53,099 nucleotides of DNA, taken from NCBI GenBank assembly GCA_018335335.1, contig JAGXKG010000008.1, forward strand, positions 1 to 53,099. Reading direction: 5' to 3'. Under the pieces are notes generated by a model, which was not told the origin of the DNA, ran no database searches, and saw only the letters and a program-made list of their open reading frames with translations. The position numbers were made by a program, and so were the translations under genes. Of this stretch, positions 1-8,647 are shown one piece after another; within the stretch, counting starts at the first letter, position 1; the number at the start of each line of letters is the position of its first letter. This DNA is from Candidatus Thorarchaeota archaeon. GTDB taxonomy: Archaea > Asgardarchaeota > Thorarchaeia > Thorarchaeales > Thorarchaeaceae.

Positions 1-865
1 CAATGACGAATTTGATCTGCTTGTCAGTTGTTTCAAGGTCATCCACAAGCCATTCATACTGCGCTCCAGTAATTCTTCCTTCGTATCCAGGGATTTCAGT
101 ATCAAGAATGGTGAAGTGAGCTCCTGCGTAGTCAAATGAGAAATACGTGGAATCATCACCGTACTGCTCAAAGGCATCGAGAAAGTAGTCGGCATAGCCT
201 TCTCCAGGAGCGGTATCATGGTTTCCAATTGCACCATATATTGGTACATAGTGGCCAACTTTGTCAGTGACCTCGGTGAATTTCTCCATTGCACGGACAT
301 TCTTACTGTGGTCATCTGTAAGCGTGTACACGTAATCTCCGCTCATAATCACCAGATGTGGTTCTTCATTCTTCACCATATCCATGATATCTTTGAATGT
401 CTGGGGCTGTTCTGGAGCCACTGAACCGTCGGGTCTATTGTCGCCCATTATGACTAGCTTGAAAGGTTTCCCATCTTCAGGCTCTGTCTTGAAATGATAG
501 ACATCACTACTCACCCCGTTAGAGACCACTTCGTAGTATACTGTTGTCCCAGCATTTAGATTATCAATCCAGATCCGGTGTTCTTTACTAAGGGTTGATT
601 CACTTTTGCTCGAATCAAGATTATCAGAAGCATTACCATAGTTGACCGTAGCATTTGTTTCGGTTTCAGTTCTCCAAAATATCATGGCATTGGTTTTATT
701 CACCATGTTCACCGTTGGCCCTCTTGTGAACGCAATATCAGCCATGACATCTCGTGATTTAGGCTCATAAGAAGTCATCTGATTATTCAAGCCGGTAAGA
801 ACCAGCCCTGAAGACGAAAGCACAAGTAATGAGAAGAGAACTAAGAATGACAGTTTCCGGGACAT
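1..865 (-). CDS. Membrane-anchored metallophosphoesterase, copy 1 (3' end outside window)
   Basis: The reading frame opens with ATG at 863-865 and runs off the left edge just before the expected GHQP motif, so only about 288 residues are seen. The N-terminus is a hydrophobic signal sequence, followed by a purple-acid-phosphatase-type Fn3-like domain and the first part of a calcineurin-like phosphoesterase domain, with GDYVY and GNHD metal-binding motifs. It is a close paralogue of the next gene (1009-2568) along its whole visible length, so the pair is a tandem duplication. It probably acts outside the membrane on phosphate esters; the substrate is unknown. The start is supported by a TATA-like box about 30 bases upstream. 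Confidence 0.9.
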   Translation of the reverse strand, partial: MSRKLSFLVLFSLLVLSSSGLVLTGLNNQMTSYEPKSRDVMADIAFTRGPTVNMVNKTNAMIFWRTETETNATVNYGNASDNLDSSKSESTLSKEHRIWIDNLNAGTTVYYEVVSNGVSSDVYHFKTEPEDGKPFKLVIMGDNRPDGSVAPEQPQTFKDIMDMVKNEEPHLVIMSGDYVYTLTDDHSKNVRAMEKFTEVTDKVGHYVPIYGAIGNHDTAPGEGYADYFLDAFEQYGDDSTYFSFDYAGAHFTILDTEIPGYEGRITGAQYEWLVDDLETTDKQIKFVI

Positions 866-873
866 TTTTTTCG

Positions 874-905
874 CCAGCTAGGATATTGCTGGTATATTAC
901 TTAAG
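874..905 (-). promoter_or_regulatory. Promoter of phosphoesterase copy 1
   Basis: Read on the minus strand, CTTAAGTAATATA (893-905) lies about 30-40 bases before the ATG, the spacing of an archaeal TATA box for a short-leader transcript. Between box and start is an inverted repeat CCAGC/GCTGG (874-878 and 888-892) around the expected start site, a possible operator. Confidence 0.5.
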
Positions 906-973
906 AACTCGCCTTTCCGAATCAATCAACTCATATCGTTCCATTCAGGATTATTCTTAATCAGAACTTGCCA

Positions 974-1007
974 TAAAAATTGGTCTGAAAGGGGGTTTCT
1001 AGCCCCT
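974..1007 (-). terminator. Terminator after phosphoesterase copy 2
   Basis: Directly after the stop codon of the 1009-2568 gene, the minus strand shows a hairpin with AGGGG/CCCCT arms (990-1007), followed within about 15 bases by a run of five T (974-978). This is a reasonable transcription terminator separating the two tandem copies. Confidence 0.5.
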
Positions 1008-1008
1008 C

Positions 1009-2568
1009 TCATTTTTTGCTGGTTTTCCATCTGTAGATCAGAATAGCTGCTATCACTGCAGCAGCACCAATTACACCAGCAATTACAAAGGGCTCAATGC
1101 TGGAAGGTGGGGGACTGGTGGTTGTTTCTGTTTCTTCGCCACCAACAATATCAAATGCATAGTGTTTGTGATTCCATACTCCATCTAATCCTTTGGCATA
1201 GACATCAAGTGTATGAAGCCCGTTGGTATCAGGAAATGTTCCTAGCTCAGTACTGTTGTCACCTCCGTCCCAAGAGAAGTACTTCTCTTCTGGAACTTCG
1301 CTAAAGAGAATCAATGGTGCTTGTTCTGGACGTCCAGCTGATGTATTGAAGAATCGTCGTAGAGCAATCTCAATAGAACCTTCATACGGGAGTGCATAGT
1401 CCGCTGCAACTTCTCCGTCCGTATTGATGGATTCGATCTGAATCTCCGTTTCTGAGACATTCCATCGGGTATAGTGATGGAAATCTCCACCCCAAGGAGT
1501 GGAATACAGTTTGGGCCCAGCTCCTGCTGTAGTGACATGTAAAACTCCATTGACAGTCAATCTCTGGAATACGTGATCGTGCCCGGCAAGATATGCGGTG
1601 ACATTATGCTCTTCTAACAAATTCTGAAGGCGATTCCGTTCTGTCCGATTTCTATCCAGCGAGCTGCCGATAGCACTAACTGGATACATTGGCTGATGGC
1701 CCATCACAAATTTGACCTCTTTATCCGTATTCTCTAAATCGTTTACCAGCCAATCATACTGCGCTCCACTTATCCTACCTTGATATTCGGGCATTTCAGT
1801 ATCAAGAAGAGTGAAGTGAACACCTGCGTAATCGAATGAGAAGTAGGTGGAATCTTCACCGTATTGCTGGAAGGCTTCAAGAAATCCATCTGCATAATGG
1901 TCTCCTGAAATGGTATCGTGGTTTCCAATGACTCCATAAATTGGAGCGTAGTGTCCCGCTTTGTCACTTACATTGAGGTACTTATTCCAGCAAAGGTCGT
2001 TGTAGCTCTCGTCAGTATCGGAGAGTTGGTCTACATAATCTCCTAATATCAAAATGAGGTGAGGTTCTTCATTGCGAACCATATCTATAATGTCCTTGAA
2101 TACTTGTGACTGATCCGGGGCAATTGCGGATGTTGGTTGTGGGTCACTTAGCACAACAAGCTTGAATGGTTCACCATCTTCAGGCTCAGTTTTGAAATGA
2201 TAGATATTGCTACTCGTTTCATCAGAAATTGCTTGGTAGTATACCGTCGTCCCAGCAGTTAAGCCATCAATCCAGACTCTATGCTCTTTTGATAGTGTCG
2301 AGTTTTCCACAGTTGAATCTAAATCTTCGAATGTAGATCCGTACTTCACTGTAGCATTTGTTTGTGTATTCGTTTCCCAGTAAATCATAGCTGCGGTCTT
2401 GTTGACCATATTTACAGTTGGGCCTCTTGGAAAAGCTTCGCTGTCAGCTAACGCATAAGAGTTCAGTTCTGTATGAGCTACATTGTTATTCCATGCAGCA
2501 AGAGGGATTCCTGCTACTGAGAAGGCGAACAATGAGAGAATAAGTATGAACGATATCTTCCGGGACAT
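1009..2568 (-). CDS. Membrane-anchored metallophosphoesterase, copy 2
   Basis: A 519-residue protein. Residues 1-25 form a signal sequence; about 48-125 is an Fn3-like domain typical of the N-terminus of purple acid phosphatases; about 135-345 is a calcineurin-like metallophosphoesterase domain with SDPQ (141-144), GDYVD (176-180), GNHD (215-218), GHQP (290-293) and GHDH (329-332), which together supply the two-metal site. A further beta-rich part precedes a Thr/Ser/Pro stretch, a C-terminal membrane helix (about 492-513) and a lysine-rich tail. Many N-x-S/T sites suggest a glycosylated surface protein. The fold is clear but the substrate cannot be read from the sequence. It is a tandem paralogue of the gene at 1-865. 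Confidence 0.93.
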   Translation of the reverse strand: MSRKISFILILSLFAFSVAGIPLAAWNNNVAHTELNSYALADSEAFPRGPTVNMVNKTAAMIYWETNTQTNATVKYGSTFEDLDSTVENSTLSKEHRVWIDGLTAGTTVYYQAISDETSSNIYHFKTEPEDGEPFKLVVLSDPQPTSAIAPDQSQVFKDIIDMVRNEEPHLILILGDYVDQLSDTDESYNDLCWNKYLNVSDKAGHYAPIYGVIGNHDTISGDHYADGFLEAFQQYGEDSTYFSFDYAGVHFTLLDTEMPEYQGRISGAQYDWLVNDLENTDKEVKFVMGHQPMYPVSAIGSSLDRNRTERNRLQNLLEEHNVTAYLAGHDHVFQRLTVNGVLHVTTAGAGPKLYSTPWGGDFHHYTRWNVSETEIQIESINTDGEVAADYALPYEGSIEIALRRFFNTSAGRPEQAPLILFSEVPEEKYFSWDGGDNSTELGTFPDTNGLHTLDVYAKGLDGVWNHKHYAFDIVGGEETETTTSPPPSSIEPFVIAGVIGAAAVIAAILIYRWKTSKK

Positions 2569-2573
2569 TTTGG

Positions 2574-2608
2574 TACACGTGTATCAAATATCACCATTCT
2601 ACTTAAAG
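2574..2608 (-). promoter_or_regulatory. Promoter and palindrome before phosphoesterase copy 2
   Basis: On the minus strand CTTTAAGT (2601-2608) sits about 33 bases before the ATG and matches an archaeal TATA box. A perfect 10-base palindrome TACACGTGTA (2574-2583) lies where transcription should begin, a candidate repressor site. Copy 1 has the same layout with a different repeat. Confidence 0.5.
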
Positions 2609-2683
2609 GCTGACGTGATGGAAATCCAGCAGCACAACAGTTTTGTGGGTTGACGATAGCCAAAAGATGAAGGTGTTGAAATC

Positions 2684-3592
2684 TTGTACATCAAGCTGAG
2701 GAAAGATGGCGCAGTAGGGCTCGGCAGAGCAACAAAAGGCAAAGCTGAGATAACAATTGGATACGGCGAGGCCCATATGGTTGCAGCGGCTCTCGAAAAG
2801 GTGGCACAGACACCCAAAGAATTCCACCAGACATACAAAAAGACGACGAATGTCGGTGGCGGTAACGAAATCGAATTCGACCGCGAGAAGAATGGTGCCA
2901 TATCAATATCAGGAGACGGCTACAGATACAGCTGTTCTGAAGAAGAGATTTTCCAGCTTGTTAAAGCCCTCAGAGATCTGCCCCCGCTTGAAACTCATGA
3001 AGAGTCCAGGTTTGTTAGCAAGAACGCCGATGCGTTACATTGTGTTACAGTTGAAAATAAGGGCAATTCGGTGAAACTCACCTTACCTGAGGCCGCCGTG
3101 TTGAGAACTTCATTGCTAAGCAGTATGGAGGGGCAATACTACACAGAAGTAATCGAGATAGGAAAGCAGAAGGTCAAATTGGAGCGAACCAGTGGGCTGA
3201 AATGGCAACTCATTGGAAAGGACTCGGTGAAATTCACGGCCTATGAAATCGAAGAGCTTGTTGAAGGAATAGAATCAGCTATCATGGATGTGCTTATGAA
3301 GACCGCTAATTCAATGGGAATCGATGAAGTCAGCGACATCCGAGTTAAAAGTAGAGTACAGCGTATCGAAGAAGACACCAAGGCAGTAGTTGAGAACTAC
3401 GCACACGGAAGAAGAGTCCGAAAAAGAATCAAAAAGATGGCAGAAAAGGTCCTAGGAGCGGGTGAGGACGCAGCATCTCGTACAAACCACTTCATGGCAG
3501 TTGCTAACTACATCTATCGTGAGCTAGAACCAGAGTACTTCGAGCCCCTCTTCGGAGTGCTTGCTTCAACATTTCTGCCAACAATCAAGTAG
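2684..3592 (+). CDS. Hypothetical protein, 302 aa
   Basis: I do not recognise this family. The frame begins at TTG 2684, the only start-like codon after an in-frame stop, with AAGGTG eight bases upstream as ribosome binding site. The product is soluble, charged and without signal or membrane segments. The N-terminal 90 residues and residues about 100-200 look like two related alpha/beta units, each with basic beta strands followed by a helix rich in Glu and Leu (SEEEIFQLVKAL and TAYEIEELVEGI). The C-terminal third is helical and basic. It stands alone, divergent from the phosphoesterases and convergent with the helicase-like gene. A nucleic-acid or protein-binding role is possible but unproven. 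Confidence 0.75.
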   Translation: MYIKLRKDGAVGLGRATKGKAEITIGYGEAHMVAAALEKVAQTPKEFHQTYKKTTNVGGGNEIEFDREKNGAISISGDGYRYSCSEEEIFQLVKALRDLPPLETHEESRFVSKNADALHCVTVENKGNSVKLTLPEAAVLRTSLLSSMEGQYYTEVIEIGKQKVKLERTSGLKWQLIGKDSVKFTAYEIEELVEGIESAIMDVLMKTANSMGIDEVSDIRVKSRVQRIEEDTKAVVENYAHGRRVRKRIKKMAEKVLGAGEDAASRTNHFMAVANYIYRELEPEYFEPLFGVLASTFLPTIK

Positions 3593-3651
3593 AAACAAAC
3601 ATTCGTGCCAAGATTGTTAGTTGCACAGAACTCGCATTGCACCTCAGTCTC

Positions 3652-5079
3652 TCAGTCAGGCTTACCACTGCAGGTAGACCACGGATACCTATCAAGGACT
3701 CGGTTGATTAAACCACGGACTTTACGTTCCTCGCTTGTGCCTTCATATACGAGGATGAGTACCTTTCCTCCACGTGTCCGCTTGAATTTCTGATACATTG
3801 TTTTGCTGGTATTGATTATGTCAGCAACAATCATCACATCCGCTTCTGGTAGGTCCAAGTCACGTTCTCCAACCGGGGACATAACAAGTGCATCAATCGG
3901 TTCATCCTTGAATGACTTCAGCACAGATCCTTTATCTCGAGTCTTTCCCGTGATTTTCGTCACCCTCATTCCTGCCTTTGACAGGAGATCTTGGACCTGC
4001 GAAACCATTCGCAGATAGGAGGATAGTATCACAGATTTATCGTATTGCTTCGCAATCTCCACAATCTTTGCTGCTTTTGGAGAGATTTTTGGAAGGACTT
4101 TCCGAAGCTCGCTAACATTGAAGTAATGCTTGAGATACTCATTATGAAACATTCTCATGAACTGTTTGGGCGGCATAGCATAGACATACTTTCGAAGGAG
4201 CAACAGACCTGAGTACCTACCTTTCAAATCATCCGAAACGGGGAGTCGTTCCAGCATGAGATGGATTCTTCGAGAATCGCCTTGGACCAACTCCAGATTC
4301 CCGGATTCTTCCAGCTGGCCAAGTATCTCTCTACGCGTATCTCGAACAAGCTCATCAATAACAATAGAAATAGATTGGATTTTCTTATTGTGCACCGGAA
4401 CCGTTGAAATCACTGTTTCTTCAATGTATTCGTCAATATCTGTGTCATAGAGGTCTTCCATTGTCACTAGACTTGCGTTGGGTATATGTTTCAATAGGGT
4501 CTTTAGCTCTTTTCGAATTTCCAACTGTTCATCTGTAAATACAGCGTGCTCATCTCTCAACGTACCACTCATGCCAATAATCCGCTTTTCCCGTAGAAGA
4601 GTAAGAAGAGTAGGCCACGGAAATACTAGAGCGGTTCTTCCCCTGGTCCGCCGAACTAGTGTGTCAACTTCGTTGATGATAACTACATCAATGCCATCCA
4701 GAAGAGTAGCATCTTTCTTCAAGACATTGGCAAGTACTTGAGGCGTTGAGATAATAACACGCCTCTCACGGAGAATATACTCACGCATGCCAGACCGGAC
4801 CCGGGAAGAAAGTTCCCCGAGATCTTCTGAGAGTCCGCCGTATTCAGATTTCATATAGTCAACAGTCTCGGCCAAGGAGGACGTGGAATGCACTACGATG
4901 ATGAAACGTTCATCAGGAAAGGATTCGACAACCAGTTGATGCGTCAAGAAACGCTTCCCCAAGCCGCAGTCCAGCTCCACAAGCACATTATCATCTTCAA
5001 GTTCGTATATTTGATTGAGAATGAATTCTTGGTAACCTCGTGGAGTATACTTGGTCTTCGTTTCTGACATGTTTCTCAA
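3652..5079 (-). CDS. Degenerate SF2 helicase-like protein (Hef/FANCM type)
   Basis: A 475-residue protein with the layout of a superfamily 2 helicase: YQEFI near residue 16, a Walker A-like DCGLGKRFLT (about 37-46), STPQ (111-114), a Walker B position reading NEVD (136-139) rather than DExD/H, and SGT (171-173). In the C-terminal half the block SPVGERDLDLPEAD and the following YQKFKRTRGGK line up with motifs V and VI of Hef/FANCM (TSVGEEGLDVPE, QRRGRTGR). The GKT threonine, the catalytic Asp of motif II and the motif VI arginines are altered, so ATP hydrolysis may be weak or lost. No C-terminal nuclease domain is present. Role in fork or repair processing is inference. Confidence 0.8.
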   Translation of the reverse strand: MRNMSETKTKYTPRGYQEFILNQIYELEDDNVLVELDCGLGKRFLTHQLVVESFPDERFIIVVHSTSSLAETVDYMKSEYGGLSEDLGELSSRVRSGMREYILRERRVIISTPQVLANVLKKDATLLDGIDVVIINEVDTLVRRTRGRTALVFPWPTLLTLLREKRIIGMSGTLRDEHAVFTDEQLEIRKELKTLLKHIPNASLVTMEDLYDTDIDEYIEETVISTVPVHNKKIQSISIVIDELVRDTRREILGQLEESGNLELVQGDSRRIHLMLERLPVSDDLKGRYSGLLLLRKYVYAMPPKQFMRMFHNEYLKHYFNVSELRKVLPKISPKAAKIVEIAKQYDKSVILSSYLRMVSQVQDLLSKAGMRVTKITGKTRDKGSVLKSFKDEPIDALVMSPVGERDLDLPEADVMIVADIINTSKTMYQKFKRTRGGKVLILVYEGTSEERKVRGLINRVLDRYPWSTCSGKPD

Positions 5080-5144
5080 TTGTTGTGAGTGGAGTATCGT
5101 ATAAAAGCTCCCGTAAGCACACTAGGTCAAGGAATTGAATCAGT

Positions 5145-5984
5145 CTAGATATGCTCTCCAGGTTCGGGTAGTTCTGTCTCATCCCGGTCGGACCGTAGCG
5201 AAGGAATATGTTCAACCTCATCTCTCGGGATGGCTTTCCCACGAACCCAGATTGTGTTATCAGGCACGACAGTGTCCTTTGGAACAACTGAGGTGGCACC
5301 AATGACCACATTGTCTCCAATCTCTGCCCCCGCCAGAATTACGGCGTTTGCGCCTACGGTAACGTTGTCGCCAAGCTTCACCGTTTTCAAATACAATAAA
5401 TTACCCTCGTACACATGGCCACTTAATATCGCATCATAACCGAAAAAGCAATTCTGTCCGATTACCGTTCTTTCAGGATTGAAGAGTCTACCATTTCCAA
5501 CAACCGTTCCCTTGCCGATTTCTGCACCGAACCAAACATGACGGAACCTAGTATCTATGAATATACTAAAGAAACCGGCAAAATATGGTAGTAAGATGTA
5601 GTAGACCTCATAGAATTCGTAAAGTAACCATTTTTCGGTTTCAGCATTGTAATATCCATCTTCTAAGAAAGGGATACCCCGTCTAAAAAGCAGGAATAAG
5701 CCGAGCAAAATAGCAAGGAATATGCTATAAGATGTAAGACCAATTGGAGCAAAGAGCACAATGAACCAGAAGTGTTCATAAAGAAACGGAGGGAACCAGC
5801 CAGCGAAGGTTTCGGCAAACCAAGGCTGGATACTTGAAATAGGCCAAAACAGATTGTTCATGAACCCCTCAATATTGCTATACGCCCAAGTGAAAACCAT
5901 AATGCCAGGAATAGCAGCAAATGCAAGGCTAATTAGAATGGACAAAGCGAGATATATACCGTAAAGAATGGTCCTTATTTTCAC
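5145..5984 (-). CDS. Membrane-linked left-handed beta-helix acyltransferase-like protein
   Basis: Two N-terminal membrane segments and a third hydrophobic region precede a hexapeptide-repeat domain with the V-x-I-G-x-x pattern (TVVGNG, RTVIGQN, VKLGDNVTVGANAVI, AEIGDNVVIGATSVV) and an ending typical of acetyl/acyltransferases (VVPDNTIWVRGKA). Such domains transfer acyl groups to sugars or amino acids; here the membrane part suggests a lipid-linked or envelope substrate. The frame can be extended to ATG 6050, but that overlaps the divergent flavoprotein region and lacks a ribosome site; GTG 5984 (start KIRTILYG) has GGAG about 11 bases upstream and is preferred. Either start is possible. Confidence 0.8.
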   Translation of the reverse strand: MKIRTILYGIYLALSILISLAFAAIPGIMVFTWAYSNIEGFMNNLFWPISSIQPWFAETFAGWFPPFLYEHFWFIVLFAPIGLTSYSIFLAILLGLFLLFRRGIPFLEDGYYNAETEKWLLYEFYEVYYILLPYFAGFFSIFIDTRFRHVWFGAEIGKGTVVGNGRLFNPERTVIGQNCFFGYDAILSGHVYEGNLLYLKTVKLGDNVTVGANAVILAGAEIGDNVVIGATSVVPKDTVVPDNTIWVRGKAIPRDEVEHIPSLRSDRDETELPEPGEHI

Positions 5985-6126
5985 TCTTTTGTGCTCTCCG
6001 AATCTAGGGCTGATACATGAGAAACAATACCTAGATTTGAAGGTATTCATACTTGAGGGAAACAGATATTATCCATCTGTTCACGTGTCGCGCAAGCCAG
6101 ACACGGAATATGCGGAGACATTTGAT

Positions 6127-7356
6127 GTGACACAAGATGTGATAATAGCTGGAACTGGTCCCGCGGGATTGATGACTGCCGATAGGCTCTCCGAGAGAGG
6201 TATTGACACACTAGTATTGGAAAAGAGAAAACACGTTACGGATTCGCTTATGGGGGAGCTTGTTACTGATAAAGCTCTAAGACTACTCAGAGTGAGGCCA
6301 GATTCAGAGTATATAGGCAACAAGTACAAGAGAATAATCGGCGAAAGTCTGGATACAGGCTCCAATGTGGTGGTAGGAGAAAAGCTGCTCGGCAATTCAT
6401 ATCTTCTAGACGAGGACAAATGTCAAGAACTCATGAAAGAACGCGCGGAGTCAAACGGTGTCAGATTCAGATTCTCCAGCAGGGTGGATTCGGTCATCAA
6501 GGACAACGGACAGGTCACAGGAATACGATATAATGATGATCAGAAAGAAGAAGCAAATCTTGTCATTGGAGCTGACGGTTCATTTAGCAAAGTTTCACAA
6601 ACAGCCGGTTTCAAGACACCAAAATGGCTACTGTCCTATGGCTATCGGTGGAAACTAGAAGATTGTAAAAACATTGATCCTACAACAGCATACTTCTATG
6701 TGGGGCGAGATGTAGGCCTCGGCTATATGTGGTTCTATCCGCGTAGCGAAACTGAAGTCAACCTCGGTATCGGCCGTGTTCCCTCATCCAAGAAGCAATG
6801 GGAACAACTACCGCCAATGATCGACGTTTTGAAGAAATACAAAAACAAGTTCCCGGAAACCAAGGATTCCAAGATCGCATCTGTAAACGGAGGGGTAGTA
6901 CCTTGTGCAGGAATAATTCCAAGATTCACCGATGGCGGTGTCGCTCTTTGTGGCAATGCTGCAGGCCAAGTATCCTCAATTGTCGGAGGTGGTGTCACAA
7001 CATGTTTCCATGCAGGAACGTTGTTGGCAAAACATGCTGCCCGTGCTGTTTCTGAAAATGATTTCTCAAGAAAGAGCATAGAGAAATATGAGAAGGAATA
7101 CCGCAAATCAAAACTCGCATGGAACATTCAGAATACTGGCGATGGGATGTGGGCAGTATCAAGGTATGCCATGTTGAATAATCCACTTGAGGCAGCTGAA
7201 ATAGTCCTCAATTCTCTTGATGCTAGAACCTTGAACTCTATCATCCAAGGTGACATTTCCGTTTCAGAGGTTCTGACGCTCCTTACTGATTTCCTGCCCA
7301 TGATTCTACGAATTGGCAAAGGTTATCTCAAGAGTGTTGCTCTCGTTGGTCCTTGA
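6127..7356 (+). CDS. Geranylgeranyl reductase family flavoprotein
   Basis: An FAD-dependent oxidoreductase of the geranylgeranyl reductase family, which saturates the isoprenoid chains of archaeal ether lipids. The start VTQDVIIAGTGPAG gives the usual GxGxxG dinucleotide fold right at the N-terminus; GTG 6127 has GGAG nine bases upstream. The open frame continues upstream to 5968, but that part overlaps the opposite gene and has no ribosome site. A second FAD motif (GGVALCGNAAGQ) and the family block GYMWFYP followed by a NLGIG strand are present. It is divergent from the acyltransferase gene, so the two could share an envelope-lipid role. A related hydroxylase or other oxidoreductase function cannot be excluded. 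Confidence 0.88.
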   Translation: MTQDVIIAGTGPAGLMTADRLSERGIDTLVLEKRKHVTDSLMGELVTDKALRLLRVRPDSEYIGNKYKRIIGESLDTGSNVVVGEKLLGNSYLLDEDKCQELMKERAESNGVRFRFSSRVDSVIKDNGQVTGIRYNDDQKEEANLVIGADGSFSKVSQTAGFKTPKWLLSYGYRWKLEDCKNIDPTTAYFYVGRDVGLGYMWFYPRSETEVNLGIGRVPSSKKQWEQLPPMIDVLKKYKNKFPETKDSKIASVNGGVVPCAGIIPRFTDGGVALCGNAAGQVSSIVGGGVTTCFHAGTLLAKHAARAVSENDFSRKSIEKYEKEYRKSKLAWNIQNTGDGMWAVSRYAMLNNPLEAAEIVLNSLDARTLNSIIQGDISVSEVLTLLTDFLPMILRIGKGYLKSVALVGP

Positions 7357-7373
7357 TTTTTGGGAAAAAAAGG

Positions 7374-7431
7374 GCAGGAACGAAGGGGATATGCCTGATT
7401 CGTATAAGGAGGGTCTCCCCCTCCTTCCTGC
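7374..7431. other. Nested hairpin element after the reductase gene
   Basis: A perfect 8-bp stem AAGGAGGG/CCCTCCTT with a 5-base loop spans 7406-7426, and an alternative outer pairing GCAGGAA/TTCCTGC joins 7374-7380 to 7425-7431. No T-run follows, so it is a poor terminator by itself. It may be an RNA structure in the 3' end of the reductase transcript. Confidence 0.4.
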
Positions 7432-7464
7432 CTGCCTCGTCTGGCGAAGAACGCCTTAGCCCTA

Positions 7465-7520
7465 GAATTCGTAATCAATGCACGAATTCAAATGCGTGGT
7501 AAGCAACCACCATATTTAAT
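7465..7520 (+). promoter_or_regulatory. Operator-like palindromes and TATA box of the three-paralogue operon
   Basis: Three elements line up. GAATTCGT/ACGAATTC is a perfect inverted repeat with a 9-base spacer (7465-7489). GTGGT/ACCAC with a 5-base spacer (7496-7510) abuts the TATA box ATATTTAAT (7512-7520), occupying the BRE position. Transcription would begin near 7545, leaving a leader of about 70 bases before ATG 7613. Sites of this kind overlapping BRE/TATA are where archaeal TrmB-type regulators bind; self-regulation by the genes that follow is inference. Confidence 0.55.
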
Positions 7521-7612
7521 ATTGCTCTTGTCAACATTGATTGAGTAAGTATCTGTCCATAACCATACAGCACTTTATGTAATCAAATGTTGAAGGAAAG
7601 TTTGGGGTATAA

Positions 7613-8647
7613 ATGCCAATCAACGAACAATCTGCAGAAATGTTGGAACTATTGGGATTCAGCACAGGAATAAATCATGATTCACGCGCCTTGAGTCTTT
7701 TACGAGCCATGCTCAAGAAATGTGATGAAACAGGGAAACCACTATCGTTCACCACTGCTTATGAAGCTCTACTAAGAGAAGAACCAAGCGCAAGCCCCTC
7801 AAAAGCATGGATTCACAAGGTGCTGAAATCGCTTGTTGATGATGGCCTCGTGACTGTGTTTGGCGAGAGAGCACATCGCAAAAGCTATCTTGCAGATGCC
7901 AAATCTGTGATGAATGGGATCGAAATTCTTAGAGAGAAAGCTATTGAAAGGATCTCGGAAACAATAGATACAAAGAAACAAGAGCTAGAAACCATAAGAA
8001 AGCTGGATTCTGCTGCCCTCGCGCAAGAAATCACCGAATGGATAACTGGAAGAAAACAAGCACTAAGAGCGAGATTCATCAAAGGAATCGACGAATTCTA
8101 CAGAGTCATTGACACCACACTATACAAGAGTCTGAAAGCTGGAGACGTTCTAAGAATCTGTATATTGACAATCAACCCATTCATGCATAGATTTGAGAAG
8201 AGAATCGGAAAGATGATTAACATAGCCAAAAAAGGTGTTGAAGTCAAATTCGCAGTTCCAGCATCTTTACTGAAGAAGAATTCCCTGAAGAACGACCTTG
8301 AACTGAGAGAACTCATCAAACGCGGACTAGGTAGTCTGATTACACTACGAGAGCAGGGGCACAAAATAGATGCCCGGTTCTTCAATATCAGCAAAAAGCA
8401 CTATCAATTCGTAGCTGCAAATCAGGATAGCATGGCGCTCATGATAACAGAACAGCCAATTGCAGGAGCGTGGATGAGTCGTCGTTTTAACGCAGATCTT
8501 GTAGACTCAGCTATTGAATCCTTTGATGAGATTTGGAACAAGTCCAAGTCTGTACTTGACATCCGACCCTCAGACATCGAATCTTTTGGAATAGATACAA
8601 ATTCTAAGATCGGGATGGTCTTTCTGAAGGGAGGTAAGGAATCGTGA
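7613..8647 (+). CDS. TrmB-like winged-helix regulator, paralogue 1
   Basis: A 344-residue protein: winged helix-turn-helix at about 20-95 (recognition-helix block SKAWIHKVLKSLVDDGLV), a charged coiled coil at about 100-140, and a C-terminal alpha/beta domain (about 165-315) like the effector domain of TrmB regulators (phospholipase-D-like fold without HKD catalytic motifs). It is homologous to the next two genes in three blocks: the winged helix, the coil, and a C-terminal block with a basic/aromatic strand, a short hydrophobic strand and a final FDEIW helix. First gene of an operon, overlapping the next by four bases (GTGA). The ligand and DNA target are unknown; the promoter palindromes are candidates. 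Confidence 0.8.
   Translation: MPINEQSAEMLELLGFSTGINHDSRALSLLRAMLKKCDETGKPLSFTTAYEALLREEPSASPSKAWIHKVLKSLVDDGLVTVFGERAHRKSYLADAKSVMNGIEILREKAIERISETIDTKKQELETIRKLDSAALAQEITEWITGRKQALRARFIKGIDEFYRVIDTTLYKSLKAGDVLRICILTINPFMHRFEKRIGKMINIAKKGVEVKFAVPASLLKKNSLKNDLELRELIKRGLGSLITLREQGHKIDARFFNISKKHYQFVAANQDSMALMITEQPIAGAWMSRRFNADLVDSAIESFDEIWNKSKSVLDIRPSDIESFGIDTNSKIGMVFLKGGKES

Noticed and set aside
5968-6126. Upstream extension of the geranylgeranyl-reductase-like protein
   Set aside because: It overlaps the divergent acyltransferase gene and has no ribosome site, while GTG 6127 has GGAG at nine bases and a normal N-terminus.
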